Shown here piece after piece: positions 36,574-43,828 of a DNA stretch of 64,000 bases; the first letter of the stretch is position 1; each line of letters opens with the position of its first letter. This stretch comes from Rhizobium sp. NFR07. GTDB taxonomy: Bacteria; Pseudomonadota; Alphaproteobacteria; Rhizobiales; Rhizobiaceae. Position numbers and translations under genes: made by a program. The stretch is from positions 248,001 to 312,000 of the forward strand of contig NZ_FOKM01000001.1 of NCBI RefSeq assembly GCF_900111905.1. The letters run 5' to 3'. The notes beneath the pieces are model-generated. The model saw only the letters and a program-made list of their open reading frames with translations. It ran no database searches and had not been told where the DNA came from.

Positions 36574-37461
36574 ATGATCGCCAAGAAACACATGCCCCAT
36601 TACATGATGGTGCTGCCATTCATGCTGCTGTTCGCCGTCTTCTTTCTCTATCCGATTGCAAGCGGCTTCTTCTACAGTTTCCACGACTGGAATGCGACGA
36701 CAACGACCCGCTTCGTCGGGTTGGACAACTACACCCGCATCATCGGCTCACGTGATTTCAAGAAGGCGATGTGGAACCTTGCGACCTATATCGTCATCAC
36801 GGTTCCGCTCGGGATCTTGGTCGCATTCTGCCTCGCGCTCCTGGTCGACAGCTTCAAGGGCACCTGGTCGAACATCTTCCGCAGCGCCTTCTTCATGCCG
36901 GTCGTTCTTCCCGCTTTCCTGGCGGCAACGGTCTGGCGCTGGATCTACACACCAAATTTCGGCCTCCTGAACATGGTGCTCGGCTGGTTCGGGCTACCCT
37001 CGCTGAATTTCCTCAACGACACGGGCAGCATGCTTTACGCGCTGATCGCCGTCGACGTCTGGGTATCGGCGGGCTTCAACATGGTCATCATACTGGCCGG
37101 CCTGAAGAATATACCGACTGACGTCTATGAGGCCGCCCGCCTCGATGGAGCAAGCCCGCTGCAGCAGGTCCGCTATGTGACCGTACCTATGCTTTATCCG
37201 GTGCTGTTTTTCGTGACGACCTACGGCGTCATCTCGGCGCTGCAGGTCTTTGATGTGCCGTGGCTGCTCACCGGCTCATCCTTCGCAAGCTATGGCGGAC
37301 GATCCAATGCGCTGATGTTTCCGGTCATGGACATGATGGGGCGCGGGTTCGGGTCACTCAAGTTCGGCCAGGCCTCTGCCTACGGCTTCATCCTGACGGC
37401 GATCATCGTGCTCTTCACCGCCGCAATGTTCGTCTTCCGCAAGAAGGGTTATGACCAATGA
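36574..37461 (+). CDS. sugar ABC transporter permease, MalF-like
   Basis: A 295-residue permease with six helices (YMMVLPFMLLFAVFFLYPIA is the first) and the EAA loop DVYEAARLDGASPLQQVRYV. It is half of the channel of the putative amino-sugar importer. The ATG at 36574 has GAGG at a proper distance; the open frame upstream overlaps the binding-protein gene and is not coding in this frame. ATGA overlap with the next permease. Confidence 0.92.
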   Translation: MIAKKHMPHYMMVLPFMLLFAVFFLYPIASGFFYSFHDWNATTTTRFVGLDNYTRIIGSRDFKKAMWNLATYIVITVPLGILVAFCLALLVDSFKGTWSNIFRSAFFMPVVLPAFLAATVWRWIYTPNFGLLNMVLGWFGLPSLNFLNDTGSMLYALIAVDVWVSAGFNMVIILAGLKNIPTDVYEAARLDGASPLQQVRYVTVPMLYPVLFFVTTYGVISALQVFDVPWLLTGSSFASYGGRSNALMFPVMDMMGRGFGSLKFGQASAYGFILTAIIVLFTAAMFVFRKKGYDQ

Positions 37462-38336
37462 CCATCGAAGCTGCTGCCGAGGTGCCCGCTACCCGCTCGA
37501 TCGCTCTGACGATCTCACCATGGGCCGTGCTCAAATGGGTCGTCGCCATCTGCGTCGCCATAGTCGCAGTCTTCCCGATCTGGTGGATGATCAACGTCGT
37601 CTTTTCCGAGCCCGGCACGCCGGTATCCCTCAATCCGAGGCTTTATCCGACGTCGCTAGGCGCAGGCTTCGACAAGATCATGATGATCATGCGCGAGACC
37701 GATTACCTGAAGGCCTATTACGTCTCCATCGCCTACAGCCTGTTGACGATCGTCGGCGTGCTCTTGATTGGATCGATGGCCGCCTTCGAGTTCGCGCTGT
37801 TCAATTTTCCCGGCAAGCGTCTGATGTTTGCCGTCGTCATGCTGTCGCTTATGGTGCCGACTGCCGTCACCATCATTCCGACCTACCTGCTTACCGCCGA
37901 CCTCGGCTGGCTGAATACGATGCAGGGGCTGGTCGTCCCCGGCCTGGCGTCCGCCTTCGGATTGTTCATGCTGATCCAGTTCATGAAGACATTGCCTAGG
38001 GAGATGCTTGAGGCCGCGCGTCTCGATGGCGCCAGCCACTTCCAGCTCTACCGCTATATCGCGCTGCCGTTGTCGAAGAACGCACTCGTCACGCTGGCGA
38101 TCCTCACCTTCATGAAGACGTGGGGCAATTTCATCTGGCCGCTCATCGTGGCGCCCAACCCCGAGCTTTACACCGTCGGCCAGGTGGTCGGCCTGTTCAA
38201 CTCCCCCTACTCCCACCAGACGGTGGATGTCGTGATGACGGCGAACCTGCTTGCCGCACTCCCGCCGCTGGTCTTCTTCCTGATCTTCCAGCGCAAGATC
38301 GTCGAGGGCATCGCCATGTCCGGTTCGAAGGGTTGA
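37458..38336 (+). CDS. sugar ABC transporter permease, MalG-like
   Basis: A 292-residue permease of the MalG class with six helices and the EAA loop EMLEAARLDGASHFQLYRYI followed by ALPLSKNAL. It completes the membrane channel of the sugar importer. Translationally coupled to the preceding permease by ATGA. Length normal, no defects seen. Confidence 0.92.
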   Translation: MTIEAAAEVPATRSIALTISPWAVLKWVVAICVAIVAVFPIWWMINVVFSEPGTPVSLNPRLYPTSLGAGFDKIMMIMRETDYLKAYYVSIAYSLLTIVGVLLIGSMAAFEFALFNFPGKRLMFAVVMLSLMVPTAVTIIPTYLLTADLGWLNTMQGLVVPGLASAFGLFMLIQFMKTLPREMLEAARLDGASHFQLYRYIALPLSKNALVTLAILTFMKTWGNFIWPLIVAPNPELYTVGQVVGLFNSPYSHQTVDVVMTANLLAALPPLVFFLIFQRKIVEGIAMSGSKG

Positions 38337-38387
38337 GGCCGACCATGCGACCGATCCCCCACAACACGCAATCTCAAGGTTTGGAAA

Positions 38388-39482
38388 ATGGCTCAGCTTG
38401 AAATCGTCAATGTATCGAAGTCGTTCGGCAAAACCGATGTGCTGCGCAACGTCAATCTCGATATCTCGTCCGGCGAATTCGTCGTCTTCGTAGGACCGTC
38501 CGGTTGCGGCAAGTCGACCTTGCTGCGCATGATCTCCGGCCTGGAAGAGATAGGCTCCGGTCATATGCGTCTTGATGGCAAGGCGATGAATTCGGTCGAT
38601 CCGGCCCGTCGCGGCGTCGCCATGGTATTTCAATCCTACGCACTCTATCCCCATATGACCGCGTTCGAGAACATGGCGTTCAGCTTGAAGATCGCCAAGC
38701 AGAGCAAGGGTGTCATCAGGGAAAAGGTGGAGAAAGCCGCCAACATCCTGCGTCTCGAGCATCTTCTGGAGCGCCGACCGGGTGAGCTTTCCGGAGGCCA
38801 GAAACAGCGCGTCGCGATCGGTCGGGCAATTGTGCGCGAGCCGAAGGTGTTTCTCTTCGACGAGCCGCTTTCCAACCTCGATACCGAATTGCGCGTCCAG
38901 ATGCGCGCGGAGCTGATCCAGCTCCATGCGAAGCTCAAAACCACGATGATCTATGTGACCCACGACCAAGTCGAGGCGATGACGCTCGCCGACAAGATGG
39001 TCGTGATGAACGGTGGTGTCATCCAGCAATGCGGCCGGCCGCTCGATCTCTACGACGATCCCGACAACGAATTCGTAGCGGGCTTCGTCGGGTCACCCCG
39101 AATGAATTTCATGAAGGCCGAGGTTATCTCCACATCCAAGGACAGTATCGTCATCGGCGGAGTTGGCGGCGAGGGTCGCTTCGAAATTCCGTTCACGGGT
39201 TTTGATCCCGCCATTCGCAAGATCAAGCTCGGCATCCGCACGGAGCATGTCGGCTTTGTGAATGGACAACCGGAACAGGTTTCGTTGCCAGCGAAAGTTG
39301 CCTTCGTCGAGGAACTCGGTGACGTCAGCCACATTCACACCGACCTTGCGAGCGGCGAAAGGCTCGTCATTCGCAGCACCGGCCAGCGTTATGCGGGCTC
39401 GGGTGATTGCACTGCCGTGCTCGATACAAAAGGTCTGATGATCTTTGATGAGGCGGGCCAACGCATACGGCCGACGCGATAG
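38388..39482 (+). CDS. sugar ABC transporter ATP-binding protein, MalK/UgpC-like
   Basis: A 364-residue MalK-type ATPase. Walker [10 protein letters not shown], signature LSGGQKQR, Walker [14 protein letters not shown] and H-loop THDQVEA are intact, and the C-terminal regulatory OB domain is present (FVGSPRMNFMKAEVIS onward). It energises the two permeases just upstream. It is the second MalK-type ATPase in the window, similar in layout to the one at 11.6-12.7 kb, but the two are separate genes with clearly different sequences. Confidence 0.93.
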   Translation: MAQLEIVNVSKSFGKTDVLRNVNLDISSGEFVVFVGPSGCGKSTLLRMISGLEEIGSGHMRLDGKAMNSVDPARRGVAMVFQSYALYPHMTAFENMAFSLKIAKQSKGVIREKVEKAANILRLEHLLERRPGELSGGQKQRVAIGRAIVREPKVFLFDEPLSNLDTELRVQMRAELIQLHAKLKTTMIYVTHDQVEAMTLADKMVVMNGGVIQQCGRPLDLYDDPDNEFVAGFVGSPRMNFMKAEVISTSKDSIVIGGVGGEGRFEIPFTGFDPAIRKIKLGIRTEHVGFVNGQPEQVSLPAKVAFVEELGDVSHIHTDLASGERLVIRSTGQRYAGSGDCTAVLDTKGLMIFDEAGQRIRPTR

Positions 39483-39549
39483 CGGTGCGCTCGGCTGAGA
39501 GCGCCTGGAAGACAGATGTGCTGCGCAAGGTCGCAGAAAGAGACATGCC

Positions 39550-40497
39550 ATGAAGACCTCGAAGAAGATCGCAACCGAAATCGGCATCGATATCGGCGGC
39601 ACCAAGACCCATCTGAGGCGCTATCTGCCCGACGGAACCGCGCGGGATCTGATCCTGCCGACAATCGAATGGCGGATTCGCGACTGGACTGCCGACGCGG
39701 GCGCATTGCTCGCTCTTGTCGAGCGGTTTTGCGAGGGCGCGCCCATCACATCTATGGCTGTAGGCGCGCACGGATGTGACGACGCGGATGAATGCAACGC
39801 GTTCCAGGCCGCGTTTGCCGAACGCGTAAGCTTCCCGCTCAAAGTGGTCAACGATGCTGAGCTTCTGCCGGCAGCCTTCGATCTTGCCGACGGTATGGGG
39901 GTAGTGGCAGGCACCGGATCGATCGCGGTCAGCCGTAATCTCGATGGCCGCATGCTGGTCGCCGGAGGCTGGGGATGGGTCATCGGTGACGAGGGAAGCG
40001 CGTCCGGCCTGATGCGCGAAGCCGCAAGAGCGGTCGCATTGCATCTCGACTATGGTGGGGTCGCCGACGAGCCACTGGTTCGACGTCTTTTCGAGGCGCT
40101 CGAGATCAAGTCGGCTGCGCGCATCGGCAGCACCGTGGGACGGAGTGGAAGTGCCGCGCGGCTCGGGCAACATGCCCATATCATCTTTGAGGCGGCGGAA
40201 GCAGGCTCGCTTCTTGCCCGACAGGTGGTCCGCGATGGCGCGAAAGAACTGGCCGATCTCATCGCACGGCTGAAGCACAACGGTGCGACGGCGACGACAG
40301 TGGTTGCCGGCGGCAGCGTCATCGCGTCCCAGCCCATGTTGTGGAATGCCTTTTCCGAACAGATCGCCAATCGATTTGCCGGAAGCATGACCGCCAGGCT
40401 TTTTTCCGATCCCCCGGTTGAGGGCGCCTGCCGCCTCGCGGCTCGCCTCAACCCCGCGGCGGCAAACGCACCCCGTCCCCTCTCCTCTTCTTCCTGA
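39550..40497 (+). CDS. BadF/BcrA-type ATPase, probable amino-sugar kinase
   Basis: A 315-residue ASKHA-fold ATPase of the BadF/BadG family, to which bacterial N-acetylglucosamine and glucosamine kinases belong. Landmarks are GIDIGGTKTHLRRY (phosphate 1 loop), VVAGTGSIAVSR (phosphate 2) and GGWGWVIGDEGSASGL, the glycine-rich block typical for NagK-like members. Placed between the sugar importer and a SIS deaminase, it most likely phosphorylates the imported amino sugar at C6. The extreme C terminus (PRPLSSSS) is unstructured. Other substrates of this family, such as acyl-CoA systems, do not fit the context. Confidence 0.85.
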   Translation: MKTSKKIATEIGIDIGGTKTHLRRYLPDGTARDLILPTIEWRIRDWTADAGALLALVERFCEGAPITSMAVGAHGCDDADECNAFQAAFAERVSFPLKVVNDAELLPAAFDLADGMGVVAGTGSIAVSRNLDGRMLVAGGWGWVIGDEGSASGLMREAARAVALHLDYGGVADEPLVRRLFEALEIKSAARIGSTVGRSGSAARLGQHAHIIFEAAEAGSLLARQVVRDGAKELADLIARLKHNGATATTVVAGGSVIASQPMLWNAFSEQIANRFAGSMTARLFSDPPVEGACRLAARLNPAAANAPRPLSSSS

Positions 40498-40526
40498 ACG
40501 CAGCAGATAAAATGAAAGGACCATCC

Positions 40527-41519
40527 ATGAGCTATCGATCCACAATCGCCCGGCAACCGGAATCGCTCTCCGACAGTTTCTCCGCAGCCGGCGCCGAGCT
40601 GCAGGGGCTCGACCTGTTGGCTTTCGGCTCTGGCCTTATCGGGATCACCGGCATCGGCGCCAGTTATGCGGCAGCAACCGTGGTCGCTGGCGAACTGACG
40701 CGGCGCGGCCGCCGTGCAATCCCCCTGCGCCAAATCGACATGATGGGTGGCAATGTCGCCGACGCAATCATCGCGCTCTCTCATCGAGGCCGAAGTGTGG
40801 AAACCGTTGATGCGCTGAACGCGAATCCCAACGCGGCAAAGCTCGCTATCACCAAGGATCCGGAAAGCCCGCTGGCAAAAGCTGCAGGCACGCATGTGAT
40901 GATCAATAACGGCTCCGACGCCACGCCATCGAGCACCGGCTATACCGGCACTCTGGCGGTCGCAGGTCTTGCCGTCGACAAGATCTGCAGAAGCACTACC
41001 GCGGACTGGAATGCAGTACCGCAGCTCGCCGCAGAAGTGTTAGCCAATGCGGGCAAGAAGATGGAGAGGCTCGGTGAGCTTTTCCGAGATCGCCGTGCCA
41101 TCGACTGTGTCGGTGCCGGAGCATCGCTTGGAACGGCGGATGGCGCATCGCTTCTCATTCGCGAGGCATCGCGGATACCCGCCGGGCCTTCCGAGACCCG
41201 CCACTACCTCCATGGCCCGATGGAGTCTATGGATGGCAAGACCGGCGTTGTAGTGTTCGGCGATGGACGTGAGCTGCAGATGGCACGTCAGCTCGAGGAG
41301 ATCGGCTGCCCGGTTCTTCTGGTGACGGCGAACCCGGATATCCAGGACGGCGCGCTCCTCACCGTGATGCGCGTGCCTGATCAGGAAAACCGTATCGCGC
41401 GGGCGATCCTCGACATTCTCACTGCCCAACTTCTCGCAGCCCAACTGTCCGATGCGGCGGGCCTTACCGACACCAAGTTCCGCTATCCGCAGACGGATAC
41501 CAAGATCAAAGCTGCCTGA
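40527..41519 (+). CDS. SIS-domain sugar-phosphate isomerase/deaminase (GlmS C-terminal-like)
   Basis: A 330-residue protein with two SIS domains resembling the isomerase half of GlmS and AgaS/NagB-II type deaminases. GITGIGASYAAATVVAGEL starts the first domain, and AIDCVGAGASLGTADGASLL begins the second. The glutaminase domain of GlmS is absent, so it probably runs the reaction in the catabolic direction, turning glucosamine-6-phosphate into fructose-6-phosphate and ammonia. AAAGGA six bases before the ATG at 40527 fixes the start. Last gene of the sugar-import operon, after the kinase. Confidence 0.86.
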   Translation: MSYRSTIARQPESLSDSFSAAGAELQGLDLLAFGSGLIGITGIGASYAAATVVAGELTRRGRRAIPLRQIDMMGGNVADAIIALSHRGRSVETVDALNANPNAAKLAITKDPESPLAKAAGTHVMINNGSDATPSSTGYTGTLAVAGLAVDKICRSTTADWNAVPQLAAEVLANAGKKMERLGELFRDRRAIDCVGAGASLGTADGASLLIREASRIPAGPSETRHYLHGPMESMDGKTGVVVFGDGRELQMARQLEEIGCPVLLVTANPDIQDGALLTVMRVPDQENRIARAILDILTAQLLAAQLSDAAGLTDTKFRYPQTDTKIKAA

Positions 41520-41525
41520 AGATTC

Positions 41526-41554
41526 GACGCCCGCCCCATTTCTCGGCGGGCGTC
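41526..41554 (+). terminator. terminator-like hairpin after the sugar operon
   Basis: GACGCCCGCC (41526-41535) and GGCGGGCGTC (41545-41554) form a perfect 10-bp stem with a 9-base loop right after the SIS-gene stop. The following sequence is not T rich, so the strength as an intrinsic terminator is uncertain. Confidence 0.6.
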
Positions 41555-41645
41555 CTGATCCTGCAGTTCGCATAGCCGACGGCAGATGACGCAATCGCGG
41601 GAACAGGGGCAAGACTCCGGGAGCAAGCGGGAAATCACCAACTTC

Positions 41646-41897
41646 TCAAGCCGGAACATCAGCCACCGGCTTGCAACGTGTGCCCATCACGAAGCCACAG
41701 AGCGTAAAGGCTGCCTGGCCCGCAGCGGGTGCGCCGAGATTTGCACGACGCGGCGCATTCGGACGATGATAATACGGCCCTTCCGTTTGCAGCAGCGTTT
41801 CCTCTTCATGGTCGACGCGACTCGGTGTCGGAGCCAAATCCCAGATCTCGTGCCAGCGCCTTATCTCCGACAAGCAATATGGAAGGCGGAACCGCAA
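41646..41897 (-). pseudogene. remnant of an intradiol ring-cleavage dioxygenase-like gene
   Basis: The open frame contains QTEGPYYHRPNAPRRANL and then LCGFVMGTRCKPVADV. This is the N-terminal signature of intradiol (catechol/protocatechuate-type) dioxygenases. It stops at the codon after VPA, just where the catalytic region with its iron ligands should begin, so about two thirds of the protein is missing. The 30 or so residues before the match look unrelated. It is followed on the same strand by other damaged genes, so it is best seen as a decayed fragment. Confidence 0.6.
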
Positions 41898-41938
41898 GCA
41901 GCGCCTAGAGTATCGTTCTTCTGGCCTTCTTGATCATG

Positions 41939-42426
41939 TCACGACGCCCTTTCTTCGCGCGGCAAAGGCGACCCACCTGTGCCGGCAAACAAGGCGGAGA
42001 TCCAGGTAAGCGCCGAGGCCACGGCACCGATCCGGATACCGAGCGTAGGCAAATGCGCGTCGCTACGGCGAATGAAGGCGTGACATAAGGCGATGTTGGC
42101 GAGACCGAAGATCAATATTGCCATTTCACCAGAAACACCGGCATCGTCGCGTAGTGGCTGCCGCGCACGGCGAAGAGGACAACGCCGGTCGCAATCGCCA
42201 GAGATAGACCTGCGGCCGCGACCGGAATTGCAACCTCGAGCCCCTCACGCCACCGATCACGCCTCCACAGGCCCGAGGCGCGTATATCGAATGTCAGAAC
42301 CGCCCCAACCGAGGTCGCTAGCCCGAGGATGTGCAGTCCGTTCACTGTGGCATAGACAATGATCGAGGACTTGACCTGAGCGATGACATCAAGATCTTCG
42401 ACATAGCGCAATGCGTCGATCAGCAC
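41939..42426 (-). pseudogene. DUF6644-like membrane protein gene with frameshift
   Basis: A GTG at 42426 opens a frame with helices typical of DUF6644 proteins (SIIVYATVNGLHILGLATSV, later AIPVAAAGLSLAIATGVVLF). It ends at VFLVKWQY (stop at 42112). A second frame overlapping by a few bases continues the same protein from MAILIFGLANIALCHAFIRR to 41939. The natural reading would join LVK to MAILIF, so one base appears to be missing around 42115-42124. Either the gene is broken, or two short proteins are made. It overlaps the DUF6152 gene stop, showing a former operon. Confidence 0.65.
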
Positions 42427-42911
42427 TGCTCGACCATATAGCTCATGGCAGCCTGCCGGCTCTCGATGCTTCCATCCGCCAGTCGCAACCATTGAACGTT
42501 CAGTTGATGCGGCGTCTCGCAGTTGCGGATGGTGACGGCGGCAATTCGGTCACCGACAGAAACGCGGCCGCCAAGGCTGGAATATTGCGCTGTTGGCGGC
42601 AGTTCCAGCTCAACCGTCTGACCGCGCAGATCTGCCGGAACGTGGAGTGCAGCATTGCTGAGGAAGGACGAGACGGGGCCAAGCGTGGGAGCCGGCTGAG
42701 GTATCGCGAGATCCGCCGCAACCTTCACAGTGAGTTCAGAATGAGGATTGCCGAAATAGGAGCGCTCAACAATGCCCTCGATCCAGATCGGCTTTCCCAT
42801 GTCATAGCGGCTTTGGAAACCATGATGCGCCAGGGCGATCGTGGAGACGACCGACAACGATAGGCCGAGAATGGCACCGGTCTTGCGAGTGGCGATGGCG
42901 TATTTCGTCAT
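42420..42911 (-). CDS. DUF6152 family periplasmic protein
   Basis: A 163-residue protein with a signal peptide (TGAILGLSLSVVSTIALA, cleavage before HHGF). The family pattern AHHGFQSRYDMGKPIWIEG followed by ERSYFGNPHSELTV is present. Function of the family is unknown; such genes often sit beside DUF6644 genes, as here, where the two overlap. Intact in length. It may be an orphan left from a decaying operon, because the downstream partners are broken. Confidence 0.7.
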   Translation of the reverse strand: MTKYAIATRKTGAILGLSLSVVSTIALAHHGFQSRYDMGKPIWIEGIVERSYFGNPHSELTVKVAADLAIPQPAPTLGPVSSFLSNAALHVPADLRGQTVELELPPTAQYSSLGGRVSVGDRIAAVTIRNCETPHQLNVQWLRLADGSIESRQAAMSYMVEQC

Positions 42912-42945
42912 TCGGAAGGTTCTCTCAAAGGTTGGACTAGCGAGG

Positions 42946-43695
42946 TCAGGCCGGATTGATCATGCCGAATATGGCTTCAAAATTGCCGGTTCGTTCGGCG
43001 GTCCGCTGCGGCATCACTCTTTGAACGAGCACTTCCGAAGGTGTCTCAGCGGCAGACAGGAGCGAAACCGCCTCTGAAATAAACTCTGCAAGCGGCATTG
43101 CACGTGGATTGGCAGACTGGCCGGGGGTCAGGTCCGTCGCCACCAGCGGAGGAGCGATCTCGATCACGGATATGCTGGTATCGCGCAATTCGTGACGCAG
43201 GCTCTGGCTCCAGGAATGGATGGCGGCCTTTGTCGCCCCATAGGTCGGCGTATCAGCCCGTGGTACAAAAGCGAGGCCGGAAGAAACAGTTACAATCGCT
43301 GCTTCCGACTTGCTTCGCAGATGCGGCAACAGCGCAGTCGTCAATCGGATCGGGCCGAGCAGATTGGTCGCAATCGTCCGCTCGGCGATATCGAGATCGA
43401 CACTCTCGGCCAGGACGTTCTCGATCACCATGATACCGGCATTATGAATAACCGCATTGAGATCGGGATGCTGCAAGGTGACCGTCATTGCGAACCGCTT
43501 GACGGCATCCGGACTGCTCACATCCAATTCGTAACTTTCCATCCCGGGATTTGCATCTAGGGTGGCTTTCAATGATGTCGCATTCCGTCCCGTGATAATA
43601 AGCTTAGCACCTTGCGCTGCCAGCGCTTCAGCCAGCGCCCTGCCGATGCCCGAATTGCCACCGGTAATAAGAATAGTTGCCTTGGAGAAATCCAT
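42946..43695 (-). CDS. short-chain dehydrogenase/reductase
   Basis: A 249-residue SDR oxidoreductase resembling DltE-type proteins. The nucleotide-binding motif is TGGNSGIGRALAEAL at the N terminus, NAG is present (AVIHNAGIMVI), and the catalytic Ser and Tyr-x-x-x-Lys lie in VTVSSGLAF and TYGATKAAIHSW. The acidic-residue position after the second strand is replaced by GRN, which favours NADPH. Substrate unknown. ATG at 43695 (MDFSKATIL) is preferred; a start five codons upstream is possible. Same strand as the DUF6152 gene, 34 bases upstream of it, and not clearly linked to the aldehyde oxidoreductase behind it. Confidence 0.88.
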   Translation of the reverse strand: MDFSKATILITGGNSGIGRALAEALAAQGAKLIITGRNATSLKATLDANPGMESYELDVSSPDAVKRFAMTVTLQHPDLNAVIHNAGIMVIENVLAESVDLDIAERTIATNLLGPIRLTTALLPHLRSKSEAAIVTVSSGLAFVPRADTPTYGATKAAIHSWSQSLRHELRDTSISVIEIAPPLVATDLTPGQSANPRAMPLAEFISEAVSLLSAAETPSEVLVQRVMPQRTAERTGNFEAIFGMINPA

Positions 43696-43828
43696 CGTGC
43701 TTGTCCTCAAAACTACGTCTGAAAACCTTGCTACCCATTAAACTCTCTTTTTGAAAGTAGGCACCCATTGGTAAGTATGGATTTTCTTATGCGCGGCCCC
43801 CAAGGCTCGAGACCACGCACGACGTTTG

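Noticed and set aside
37656..39029. 457-codon minus-strand frame opposite permease and ATPase genes
   Set aside because: Crosses two real genes in antisense, with His/Asp/Arg-rich composition typical of shadow frames.
41586..41933. 115-codon plus-strand frame after the SIS gene
   Set aside because: It is antisense to the intradiol dioxygenase remnant, which has the recognisable motif.
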